DNA from: Planctomycetota bacterium
GTDB lineage: Bacteria; Planctomycetota; Phycisphaerae; UBA1845
Assembly: GCA_024280855.1 (NCBI GenBank)
Contig: JAJRPG010000023.1
Span: 1-64,000 of the forward strand
Length of the DNA: 64,000 nt
Direction of reading: 5' to 3'
The notes beneath the pieces are model-generated. The model was not told where the DNA came from and made no database searches. It saw only the letters and a program-made list of their open reading frames with translations. This document shows, piece after piece, positions 18,050 through 25,586 of the stretch. Numbering within the stretch: the first letter of the stretch is position 1; every line of letters starts with the position of its first letter. Both the position numbers and the translations under genes were made by a program.

Positions 18050-19962
18050 GGTCGAGCCTGGGTGAATTGGGTTGAGATTGGTCTTGGCATGTATCGCTGA
18101 GCTTCCTTAGCCCATATGGAATTTGGATATTCTCTGTAAAGTCGGGCGATGGACTCGTCACTTTTTCTTAATTGGTCAGCTTGTTTGTAGGCTACGCCGA
18201 GTCGAAATAGTGTTTCTGCGACGATGTCACGGTTACTATATTTTTCAAGGCACGTTTCAAGGCCGGTTATTTTTAGTTGCGAATTCGTCTCGCATTTGGC
18301 TATTTCCAGTGCGATGTTGTCTTGAATTTGAGAGTTCGGATACGCGGCGTCTAAACGTCGCAATTGGTCCACATAGGTCGTACTGCGTGGTAGTACGTCG
18401 AGCAGGCCAAACCAAACGGGGGTTTGGTCTCGACTGGGGCCGCTGATGGGGTCGTAGTTGTATATGGGGTCACGATTGTAGGCTAATAATTCGTAAAGTT
18501 GGGTGGCTTCAATGATGATAGTGTCGCCAGATACATTCAAACTTACTTCGGTAGATTCTGGTGCGAAGACAACGCGCAGTGCGCTTTGGTTGAGATTGGA
18601 TGGTGTTTGGCCGTCGGGTGGATGAAATTCACTATCGAGTTTGAAGAGAACTTGAAGCAACTGGTCCCGTGCGCGGTCTACGTCGCCACGGCGTGCGTCC
18701 AGCTTGGCTAATTGCAATAAGGCTACTGCGGAAAGAATCGAGTCTGGATAATTCTTCGCGAGCAACCGCCAACTATCGCGCGATGCGTCGTTAGGAAAAT
18801 CATCAAAGAAACGAATCCACTTGGTTCGCTTGAACTCGGCGGGGTCTACACGGCGGTCGTATGCTCTAGCTTTCAGGTATAACACATTGCCCGCGTAGGG
18901 ACTTAATGGGAAGTATTTTAAGAACCAATCGCAACTTACTATGACCTCCGATTGATGGCGGACGAGAATGGTTTCTTCTCGTGGGATATTCGTAGCTAAG
19001 CCGAATAGCCAGCGTTGTTCGACCATTTCCTGCATGGACTCGACGCTTTGTCCGCGAATGGAGCGAAGGGCCATCGCTTGACGCGTGGCTTGTTCCAGGC
19101 CTTGAGAGGCATCAATGTCTGCAAAGGCTGCACGTTCCTGAGAGGCGAGTAGGCGATAATACAATTCATCTCGCCCCACATAATACTCGAATAGCCCGAC
19201 AGGTAGTCCTAGCATGATAGCTAAGAGCGGTGTGACTGCGCCGGGTCTGTAGTCTACTAATTTAGCAATGAGTAAGGCAATAAAGAATAAGGTGGTGGAG
19301 GCTACGATAGCTAAGACCCAAGGTGCGATGAACTTGATGCGGTCGGCTGGGTTGATTTGCAGGGCGGCGTCGTCGAAGCTGCCCTGCCATGCTAGTGACA
19401 GATAGATGACAGCGGGGACCAATCCCCATAGCGCGGAAACGAATCTAAATCTCGATCGAAACGGGCGTACTGAAGATAGCACGCAGGACGAGATGAGTGT
19501 GAGTCCCAACCAGGGCATGACGGCGAAGAATGAGACGACGGCGACGAAGGGTAAGCTAAACCAAAATCCGTACAAAATGCTTATCAAAATGGGGATTGAA
19601 ATCATGGCGGCCATGAGGAGTCCGATGATGGGAATCTGCATGGGAATGTGTTGCACGCTGATTGGTTCTACCAGCAGCGAGCCTAGCGAGACGGGGGTGT
19701 CCGACCAGAAGCGAAAAGTTTGGACAAAGTCGTCCCAGTAGGTAGCTGAGTTTGGTGCGAAAAGTTCTCCGCTGCGTAGCCAGAAGGCGAAATTTGTGAC
19801 GCCGGCAAAGAGTATTAAATTAATGGTTAATAGAACGAAGGCCCGCGTTCGGTATTTTGATCCTGACCGTGACCACACGTCTTTTAAGTCGAGGCTATCG
19901 TGTGATGAGAGTTCTTGCGTTTTGGCTGGTGTGGATGTTGAGGATGTAGCGCGTTGATTCAT
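18046..19962 (-). CDS. TPR-containing multi-pass membrane protein
   Basis: The 638-residue protein has an N-terminal cytoplasmic stretch, then four to six transmembrane helices within about residues 40-265. A long soluble region of helical repeats follows. The last 100 residues contain clear tetratricopeptide patterns such as AETLFRLGVAYKQADQL. It sits inside the menaquinone operon between menG (7-base gap) and ubiX (4-base overlap), so it is translated with them. It is not a known menaquinone enzyme. It may help assemble a membrane complex or may simply be co-transcribed. I do not assign a function. Confidence 0.7.
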   Translation of the reverse strand: MNQRATSSTSTPAKTQELSSHDSLDLKDVWSRSGSKYRTRAFVLLTINLILFAGVTNFAFWLRSGELFAPNSATYWDDFVQTFRFWSDTPVSLGSLLVEPISVQHIPMQIPIIGLLMAAMISIPILISILYGFWFSLPFVAVVSFFAVMPWLGLTLISSCVLSSVRPFRSRFRFVSALWGLVPAVIYLSLAWQGSFDDAALQINPADRIKFIAPWVLAIVASTTLFFIALLIAKLVDYRPGAVTPLLAIMLGLPVGLFEYYVGRDELYYRLLASQERAAFADIDASQGLEQATRQAMALRSIRGQSVESMQEMVEQRWLFGLATNIPREETILVRHQSEVIVSCDWFLKYFPLSPYAGNVLYLKARAYDRRVDPAEFKRTKWIRFFDDFPNDASRDSWRLLAKNYPDSILSAVALLQLAKLDARRGDVDRARDQLLQVLFKLDSEFHPPDGQTPSNLNQSALRVVFAPESTEVSLNVSGDTIIIEATQLYELLAYNRDPIYNYDPISGPSRDQTPVWFGLLDVLPRSTTYVDQLRRLDAAYPNSQIQDNIALEIAKCETNSQLKITGLETCLEKYSNRDIVAETLFRLGVAYKQADQLRKSDESIARLYREYPNSIWAKEAQRYMPRPISTQFTQARP

Positions 19963-19969
19963 ATCTAAG

Positions 19970-20716
19970 CTATCGGAGTTTTGCTACATAAATGGACACG
20001 ACGCCCATCGTGAGGCTCTTGGCTTGGCTGTCGGAAAAACCGGCTGCGTCTAAACGATTGACCATTTCTTGAGCGTTTAAGAATGAGACGACCGAGCGAG
20101 GGAGATAATGATAGGCGCCGGAGCGGTCTTGAGAAATCCAGGAGGCTCCGATGGGCATGATGTAGTTGGCGTAGAGTTCATAAGCCCGGCGGAACAGGGG
20201 GTTCGTGGGCCGGGTGAATTCCAGGATGATCGCCCGACCGCCGGGGCGTAGTACGCGGGCCATCTCTTTTAGGCCGTCGTCGAGGTTGACGAAGTTTCTC
20301 ACGCCGAATGCACACGACACGATTGAGAAGGAATTATCTGCGAAGGGTAAGTGTAAGGCGTCTGACTCTACCCAGCGTAAGCCTTGGTCGCCCCGGCCTG
20401 ATGCGCGAGATAACATTTCGTGGGCGAAGTCTGTGCCGATGATTGAATTTGGTGATGCCTTAGCGAAGGCCCGTGCGAAATCGCCCGTGCCGCAGGCGAT
20501 GTCTAGCACGTCGTCGTCCGGCTGAACCTGGGCTAATTGGACCGCTCGCTTTCGCCAGTAAGTATCTCGCCCGCCGCTGAATAGTTTGTTGACCAGTTCG
20601 TAACGTGGGGCGATTTCGTTGAACATGCCGCGCACACGCTGGGCTTTGTCAGCTACCTTATGCGGGCTGCGGAGTAGCGGCTTGGACCAGGCTGTTTTGT
20701 CGGCGGCTGATGGCAT
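19970..20716 (-). CDS. menG: Demethylmenaquinone methyltransferase (MenG/UbiE)
   Basis: The 248-residue product is a class I SAM-dependent methyltransferase of the UbiE/MenG family. It has a VRGMFNEIAPRYELVNKL N-terminal signature, the SAM-binding motif VLDIACGTGDFA, and the later GVRNF and MARVLRPGGRAIILEF motifs. It performs the final C-methylation of demethylmenaquinone. I placed the start at the ATG at 20716, because the extension to 20824 is Pro-rich and unlike the family. It is the first gene of the operon menG, TPR membrane protein, ubiX, mqnP. Confidence 0.92.
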   Translation of the reverse strand: MPSAADKTAWSKPLLRSPHKVADKAQRVRGMFNEIAPRYELVNKLFSGGRDTYWRKRAVQLAQVQPDDDVLDIACGTGDFARAFAKASPNSIIGTDFAHEMLSRASGRGDQGLRWVESDALHLPFADNSFSIVSCAFGVRNFVNLDDGLKEMARVLRPGGRAIILEFTRPTNPLFRRAYELYANYIMPIGASWISQDRSGAYHYLPRSVVSFLNAQEMVNRLDAAGFSDSQAKSLTMGVVSIYVAKLR

Positions 20717-21050
20717 GGTGGGGATTGTACGGCAAAAGGGGGATGGTCGGCTATAGGCGGTTGTTTTTGGGGGGAAAGCGGGGGGATGTTGTGATCTGGT
20801 GTCCCATTTTTTGGGGATTCGCAAAGGGTGGGGGACGGATGGTTATTGGGGATGTTTGTAAGTATTCATGACGACATCCACTATTATAGTAGACTCTCTG
20901 GGACTTTTTCGTCATAATAGATACCAGTGGAAGCAACTTTCTCTGCTGCCGAACGATTTGTAGACAAATTTCGATCTGGATGTGTTGGCGGAGACGCCGA
21001 GTAGTGTGCGACTTACATAACTATTATGCGTCAAAGCAGATAGGATATCC
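20717..21050. other. Divergent intergenic region before the PHP-ATPase gene
   Basis: These 334 bases separate menG (minus) from the PHP-ATPase gene (plus). The part next to the PHP-ATPase gene is visibly more AT-rich than the flanks. I could not assign a promoter with confidence. No RNA gene or repeat family member is seen. Confidence 0.4.
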
Positions 21051-23084
21051 ATGAAGAAGATAGACCTCCACATTCATACGGTTGCAACAGTCAGCGATGC
21101 GGATTTCAGTTTCGATCTCCACACTATGAAGAGATATGTCACTGAAGCAGCTTTAGATGCCATCGCCATTACAAATCACAACGTATTCGATGGCAACCAA
21201 TTCGCCGAAATTGAGGATGCGCTAGACGTTGTAGTCTTTCCAGGAATAGAGGTCTCCCTAGACTGTGGGCATGTTCTGGTGATCAGTGACAAAGCCAATC
21301 TGGACGTTTTCAAGGAACAAGCTGAAAAAGTCAATGCGAAAATTACTATCGCTGAAGACCGCATTTCATTTGATGATTTTTTTGACATATTCCATAACCT
21401 AAAAGAATATTTGGTCATCCCTCATTATGACAAGAATCCGGCGATCAAGGGTGAAGACCTAGAGCGTATAAAAGAGTATGTTCCGTGTGGCGAGGTGAAT
21501 AGTGCAAAGAAATTTATCCGGGCCATCAAGGGCGTGACGAGGCTTACGCCAGTTTTGTTCAGCGACGTTAGGATTTCCGCCGAATTGGAATCGCTTCCTA
21601 CGAGACAAACCTTTGTTGATTGTGGCGACTTGTCGTTGGGCGCCCTGAAGGAATGCCTGCGGGACAAGGGGAAAGTTGCGCTATCTAAGAATAACGGGAA
21701 CGAACTATTCCCAATATTTGATAACGGCCAGCAGTTGTCTACGGGGTTGAATATTTTGCTCGGCGAGAGATCGTCAGGAAAGACGTTTACTTTAAATAAA
21801 ATCAATGCTAATCCATCTCACGGCCATGTGAAGTACATTAAGCAGTTCTCATTGGTCCAGCAAGAAGATGCCGCGTATGAACGTGAATACAGCAAGAAGC
21901 TCAAGAGAGATCAGAGCCAGTTTATCGAGGAGTATTTAGCCGGGTTCAAGAATGTTCTGAATGATGTGATGAATGTTGATTTGCGGGTAGATGAGCGAGA
22001 GGTAGCTGATTACATCCGCAGCCTTATTGAGTCTGCGGAGGAGGTTGATAGGCGGGATGCCTTCTCAAATGCCGCGCTCTTTGGTGAGTCCGAATTTCCA
22101 ATCAGTGATGACATAGGCTTGAAAGAACTGATTGATTCAATTCGGCATTTAATTGAAAATGGTGAGTACCAAGCAATAATTGTCAAACATATTGAAATCC
22201 AATCGCTGAAGCAACTCGCAGTGGAATTGATCGAACTGCTTAGGGAAAAAGCCTTGGAAAGAAAGAAGAAGGATTTCGTAAATGTTTTGGTGGGAAACAT
22301 CAGGGAAATCCTAGGGAGACATACGTCAGCGGTTCAAGTTAAGGATGTAGACCTATACAGGGTGATCCTCAACGAGAAGAAGGTTGAGAGATTCACGGAG
22401 ATTGTGAAGCATTTACAAGAAAACGCGACCATCTCAGAGGAATCCATCCAAGGGTTTCGCGTCGTTGCTACAAAGGGGCCATTTGCCGGTGCTGGAGGGA
22501 TCAAGTTAGCAAGTGGAGTTAAAACGGCATTTGGAGAGTCCTTTAAGCATTACGAGCATCCATATAATTATTTGCTGACGCTGTTTGCTAATGAAAGCTT
22601 GACTCAGTCAGAGTATTACAGATTGTTTGTGAATATAACCTACAGAATTCTGAATAAAGACGGATACGTGGTGTCTGGTGGCGAGCGATCCGAGTTCAGG
22701 CTGCTACAGGAAATCAATGACGCACAAGATTACGACATGTTACTGATTGATGAACCAGAGTCTTCCTTCGATAATATGTTCCTTCATAGTGCTGTCAATC
22801 AGATCATTAGAGAGATTTCGGAGACAATGCCGGTGGTTGTGGTTACACACAACAGCACAGTCGGAGCTTCAGTTGGGGCCGACTATTTACTCTATGCAAG
22901 TAAAGAGATTGAAGGGGGCAAGGTGGCATACAAATTGTTTTCCGGCTATCCGACTGACCTAAGTCTTCATTCGCCGGACGGCAAAACGATTAGCAATTAT
23001 GAGATTACGCTGAATTCACTTGAAGCGGGTTGCGATACCTACCTTGATAGGAGACGAAAATATGAAGTTATTGAAGATAGATAA
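21051..23084 (+). CDS. PHP-domain plus ABC-type ATPase (TrlF-like)
   Basis: The 677-residue product fuses a PHP phosphoesterase domain with an SMC/ABC-class ATPase. The PHP part (about 1-225) has the metal motif LHIHT (His7, His9), an AITNHN segment near 40-45, FPGIEVS, and IPHYD. The ATPase part has Walker A GERSSGKT (about 236-244), an ABC-signature-like SGGERS (about 542-547), Walker B LLIDEPESS (about 564-572) and a switch histidine in VVTHNS (about 598-603). Helical, probably coiled-coil, sequence lies between the Walker A and the signature. This plan matches proteins that databases call TrlF-like, from memory. It suggests an ATP-controlled phosphoesterase or nuclease, perhaps in defence or nucleic-acid repair. 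No Toprim or HNH domain is present. Codon use is more AT-rich than that of the neighbours, hinting at transfer. It overlaps its small partner by 23 bases. Confidence 0.75.
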   Translation: MKKIDLHIHTVATVSDADFSFDLHTMKRYVTEAALDAIAITNHNVFDGNQFAEIEDALDVVVFPGIEVSLDCGHVLVISDKANLDVFKEQAEKVNAKITIAEDRISFDDFFDIFHNLKEYLVIPHYDKNPAIKGEDLERIKEYVPCGEVNSAKKFIRAIKGVTRLTPVLFSDVRISAELESLPTRQTFVDCGDLSLGALKECLRDKGKVALSKNNGNELFPIFDNGQQLSTGLNILLGERSSGKTFTLNKINANPSHGHVKYIKQFSLVQQEDAAYEREYSKKLKRDQSQFIEEYLAGFKNVLNDVMNVDLRVDEREVADYIRSLIESAEEVDRRDAFSNAALFGESEFPISDDIGLKELIDSIRHLIENGEYQAIIVKHIEIQSLKQLAVELIELLREKALERKKKDFVNVLVGNIREILGRHTSAVQVKDVDLYRVILNEKKVERFTEIVKHLQENATISEESIQGFRVVATKGPFAGAGGIKLASGVKTAFGESFKHYEHPYNYLLTLFANESLTQSEYYRLFVNITYRILNKDGYVVSGGERSEFRLLQEINDAQDYDMLLIDEPESSFDNMFLHSAVNQIIREISETMPVVVVTHNSTVGASVGADYLLYASKEIEGGKVAYKLFSGYPTDLSLHSPDGKTISNYEITLNSLEAGCDTYLDRRRKYEVIEDR

Positions 23085-23391
23085 GAATCTCGGGCACTAT
23101 CTCGGCGAACAAGGTGGTTTCACTTCTATAGATAAGATCACAAAAGAGGATATCCTAAGGCTTGTGAACCTGACCCTTGCTGAGGAGGTGGAGTTAGACG
23201 AGTACGACGAAAAGGCCATCAAAAATCCAGCACATCAGATTCTCTACAAAAACATCTCTGAGAAAATTGCAAACCTCAAAGAACGGAGACAGGAGTTCAC
23301 GGATGCATCCGAGCGGCTTTACTTGGTGGAATACGAGAAATATCGAGACAAACCACCCCTACAAGGGGCTGAAGACGAAGCAGCCAAGTAG
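23062..23391 (+). CDS. Small partner protein of the PHP-ATPase
   Basis: The 109-residue product is charged and mostly helical, with a C-terminal half rich in Glu, Lys and Arg that may form a coiled coil. I recognise no domain. I chose the ATG at 23062 because AGGAG lies 8 bases upstream (23049-23053). The frame remains open further upstream inside the PHP-ATPase gene, but without a better start. The 23-base overlap with the upstream gene indicates coupled translation. That makes it a probable regulator, antitoxin-like factor or subunit of the PHP-ATPase. It ends just before the family 1 hairpin at 23427. Confidence 0.7.
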   Translation: MKLLKIDKNLGHYLGEQGGFTSIDKITKEDILRLVNLTLAEEVELDEYDEKAIKNPAHQILYKNISEKIANLKERRQEFTDASERLYLVEYEKYRDKPPLQGAEDEAAK

Positions 23392-23426
23392 GTCGTGCAG
23401 TGTTCGACCTACTTGGATATTCGCGT

Positions 23427-23452
23427 CCGCGCGGGCTGAAGCCCGCGGCTCG
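23427..23452 (+). repeat. Family 1 hairpin repeat, copy 2
   Basis: This copy has a perfect GCGGGC-TGAA-GCCCGC stem-loop, ending in GGCTCG. It lies between the convergent small partner gene and the superoxide dismutase gene, where a shared terminator would be expected. Confidence 0.8.
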
Positions 23453-23479
23453 AGGTGCAAGAAACGGCTGTGCTACAAA

Positions 23480-24091
23480 CTACTTAGCTGCGGCGTAGCG
23501 GTCGTTTACGTCTTTCCAGTTTACTACGTTCCACCAGGCGGTGATGTAGTCTGGGCGGCGGTTTTGATAGTTTAGATAGTAAGCGTGTTCCCAGACGTCG
23601 ATGCCGAGGATTGGCTTTAGGCCTTCTGTTAATGGGCTGGTCTGGTTGGGATAAGCCTTGACGACAAGAGAGCCGCTGCTGTCTACGCATAGCCAAGCCC
23701 ATCCGCTGCCGAATTGTGTTGCGGCTGCGGCTGCGAATTTTTCTTTGAATCCGTCGAAGCTGTCGAATGCGCTGGCGATGCCGTCAGCGACGCCGCCTGT
23801 TGGTGCGCCGCCGCCGTTGGCGCTCATGTTGTTCCAGAAGATGGTGTGGTTTAGATGGCCTCCGCCGTGGTTGTTTACTGCGCCGCGGATGTCTTCCGGG
23901 ATGGCGGACAAATCGCAAAGGAGTTCCTCAACGCTTTTTGATTCTAATTCTGGATGCTTAGCCAGGGCTGCGTTAAGTTTGCTGACGTAAGCTGCGTGGT
24001 GCTTGTCGTGATGAATCTCCATCGTCTTGGCATCGATGTGTGGTTCCAATGCGGAAAAATCGTAGGGTAAAGCGGGTACTTCATGGGCCAT
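23480..24091 (-). CDS. sodB: Superoxide dismutase, Fe/Mn type
   Basis: The 203-residue enzyme disproportionates superoxide. Metal ligands are seen in HHDKHH (N-terminal helix), in NHTIFW, and in DVWEHAYY (Asp and His). The fold is the standard two-domain Fe/Mn SOD, of normal length and without a signal peptide, so it is cytoplasmic. Metal preference cannot be read with certainty from the sequence, so the symbol is tentative. AAGGAG lies 7 bases before the ATG. The gene appears monocistronic and is preceded by a repeat-rich spacer. Confidence 0.93.
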   Translation of the reverse strand: MAHEVPALPYDFSALEPHIDAKTMEIHHDKHHAAYVSKLNAALAKHPELESKSVEELLCDLSAIPEDIRGAVNNHGGGHLNHTIFWNNMSANGGGAPTGGVADGIASAFDSFDGFKEKFAAAAATQFGSGWAWLCVDSSGSLVVKAYPNQTSPLTEGLKPILGIDVWEHAYYLNYQNRRPDYITAWWNVVNWKDVNDRYAAAK

Positions 24092-24340
24092 GGTCGTTCT
24101 CCTTCAGTTGTTAGCTGACGCGGAATCCTGTTGGACGAATCATTCAATCCCACACTAGGCCGGGCGTTGGCTGGGTAAAGTTTCTTGGCTTGTTCCCGGG
24201 TTTGCGTCAGCTATTAATTATAAATTTCTCTGTCACCTTACTGCGCATGGGAGCGTAGTACGCGCGGGGTGGGGCGTCAAGAATGATTGGGATTTTAAGG
24301 TTATTACTTATGTTTGGGTGTCGACGATTCAGAAGAGTCC

Positions 24341-24448
24341 GTCTCCCCGCCATTCGGGAGTACTCGTAGAATGGGGTATTCGATTGTGTTGATAGTTCAG
24401 GCAGGTCAACCTTTCGCCAGTAGACGAAAGAACGACCGTGCCCTACCG
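24341..24448 (+). repeat. Family 2 repeat, HP1 (degenerate) then HP2
   Basis: HP1 here is decayed, with ATTCGGGAGTACTCGTAGAA as its stem-loop, and is followed by a linker reading GTTGATAGTTCAGGCAGG. HP2 follows, with stem CTTTCG and CGAAAG around an AGTA-type loop and the end ACGACCGTGCCCTAC. The same order is seen at 25480-25586. Confidence 0.8.
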
Positions 24449-24462
24449 GGTTTGAACCAAAT

Positions 24463-24481
24463 GTCGGGTCGATGACCCGAC
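24463..24481. repeat. Palindrome GTCGGGTC-GAT-GACCCGAC
   Basis: This perfect 8-bp inverted repeat with a 3-base loop lies between family 2 modules. It may be an extra structural element of the same repeat cluster. Confidence 0.7.
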
Positions 24482-24486
24482 CTACG

Positions 24487-24521
24487 CGGATTCGGGAGTA
24501 CCCTGGAGAATGGGCCATCTG
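24487..24521 (+). repeat. Family 2 repeat, degenerate HP1
   Basis: This shortened HP1-like copy contains ATTCGGGAGTACCCTGGAG and GAATGGGCCATC. It keeps the AGTA loop, but the stem is imperfect. Confidence 0.6.
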
Positions 24522-24532
24522 ATTTTGACTGA

Positions 24533-24596
24533 AGACACGGGTGAATCCCGATTCCGATTTTCAATCGGAGTCGGGACTTACCCATGCCACCCAACA
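24533..24596 (+). repeat. GACACGGG to ACCCATGCCACCC element with 14-bp hairpin
   Basis: The element starts AGACACGGGT and ends ACCCATGCCACCC. Between them lies a stem of 14 bp (24546-24559 with 24563-24576, one T-G pair) and a 3-base loop. Shorter relatives with the same two ends are at 25365-25394 and 27488-27538. Confidence 0.65.
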
Positions 24597-24610
24597 TCCG
24601 ACGTAAGAGT

Positions 24611-24652
24611 CCTTCCCCCACCCTTCGGGAGTACCCGAAGAATGGGGCACCC
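24611..24652 (+). repeat. Family 2 repeat, HP1 module
   Basis: This is a full HP1 with stem-loop TTCGGG-AGTA-CCCGAA and outer arms CCTTCCCCCACCC and GAATGGGGCACCC. It ends 9 bases before the stop codon of the lipoprotein gene at 24662. Confidence 0.85.
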
Positions 24653-24661
24653 CAAGCTAGG

Positions 24662-25312
24662 TTATCGTCGTCCGCCGCCGGTGTCTTGTGGGGTTTCACT
24701 TACCGTTAGTGTTAGGGTCGCGGGGTTGCTTGTTTGATTATCGTCGCTTGTGCCTATGCATTGGAACTGGGGTGTGCCGGTAACGATTGGTGTTAATGTG
24801 ACTCTGCCGTCGCCATTTTGTATGAGCGAAATTGATGGGCCACTGGTTTGCTCGATGACGAAAGTTGTGGCTGGCGTGTCGCCTGTGCTGGTGCATGTTA
24901 GCGTGGCTGATTGGTTTATGGCGGCTGGGTTTGTATTGGCGGAGAGAGAGACAGCTACGGCGCTTGGGCCTGTGATGGTGGTGGTACACGATGACATGGC
25001 CTGGAATAGGCCGTCGCTCGCGGTGAGGCTAATGACTGCGCTGCCGGATTGAAGGGCTGTGAATGTTGTGGTTGGCGAGGTGGCATCGGCGAATGTTCCT
25101 CTGCCGGTGGGGGAGACTGACCATCCATAAGTTGGGATTCCGCCGGGGTCAATTTGGTTAGCGGCGATGCTGCCAGATTCACCCACGGCTAATTCAAGTG
25201 GGCAGGTTGGCTGAATGGAAATGGCGAAGCAGCCTCCCAGGCACATCACGAGTGAAGCGCTGATGATTGACTGGATAAAAACTTTATGCAATGGGCTTGT
25301 CACTGATTGCAT
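24662..25312 (-). CDS. Lipoprotein with Ig-like/PKD-like repeats
   Basis: The 216-residue product begins with a lipoprotein signal ending in the lipobox LGGC, so it is probably anchored in the envelope. The mature part is Thr/Ser-rich and beta-rich. It contains two immunoglobulin-like or PKD-like stretches, for example TFTALQSGSAVISLTASDG and the later AAINQSATLTCTST. There are no catalytic motifs. A TTG two codons upstream (25318) is an alternative start and is better spaced from the GGAG. Ig-like lipoproteins of this kind are common and usually serve in adhesion or as structural modules. No partner is evident. Confidence 0.6.
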   Translation of the reverse strand: MQSVTSPLHKVFIQSIISASLVMCLGGCFAISIQPTCPLELAVGESGSIAANQIDPGGIPTYGWSVSPTGRGTFADATSPTTTFTALQSGSAVISLTASDGLFQAMSSCTTTITGPSAVAVSLSANTNPAAINQSATLTCTSTGDTPATTFVIEQTSGPSISLIQNGDGRVTLTPIVTGTPQFQCIGTSDDNQTSNPATLTLTVSETPQDTGGGRR

Positions 25313-25364
25313 GTCCAAAATGTTTTAGTCTCCTAAGAATGTTAATTCTTAATCTGTATTTGTA

Positions 25365-25400
25365 AGACACGGGACGTACCCATGCCACCCAACACCCGAT
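25365..25400 (+). repeat. Short GACACGGG to ACCCATGCCACCC element
   Basis: AGACACGGGA is followed directly by GTACCCATGCCACCCAACA. The element matches the ends of the 24533 copy but lacks its internal hairpin. Confidence 0.55.
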
Positions 25401-25479
25401 ACTTGAATGTACGCTAGCTTTCGTGGGTAGGCAATATGTAGCTATGAATCAGGTGGTTTGATGGGGGGTATTTGGTTGT

Positions 25480-25586
25480 CCTTCCCCCACCCTTCGGGAG
25501 TACCCGAAGAATGGGGCACCCGATTGTGTCGATAGTTCAGGCAGGTCAACCTTTCGCCAGTAGACGAAAGAACGACCGTGCCCTAC
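25480..25586 (+). repeat. Family 2 repeat, complete HP1 plus HP2
   Basis: This is the best-preserved composite copy. HP1 (25480-25521) is TTCGGG-AGTA-CCCGAA within the C-rich and G-rich arms. A 20-base linker follows, then HP2 (25541-25586), ending ACGACCGTGCCCTAC. The stop codon of the minus-strand cytochrome gene (25583-25585) lies inside the final GCCCTAC of HP2. Confidence 0.85.

Larger units (their letters stand above)
24092..24661. other. Repeat-rich intergenic spacer upstream of sod
   Basis: No gene is seen in these 570 bases. They are packed with hairpins: family 2 modules at 24341-24448, 24487-24521 and 24611-24652, a palindrome at 24463-24481, and a 14-bp stem at 24546-24576. A shared motif ACCCATGCCACCC starts at 24580. 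The sod promoter should lie near its right-hand start, between the gene and the first hairpin. Confidence 0.7.

Noticed and set aside
20717-20824. Longer start for menG
   Set aside because: The added 36 residues are Pro-rich and unlike MenG/UbiE proteins, while the ATG at 20716 fits the family start.
24341-24652. CRISPR-like array in the repeat-rich spacer
   Set aside because: Repeats are few, unequal in length and not separated by spacers of constant size; they are hairpin modules.
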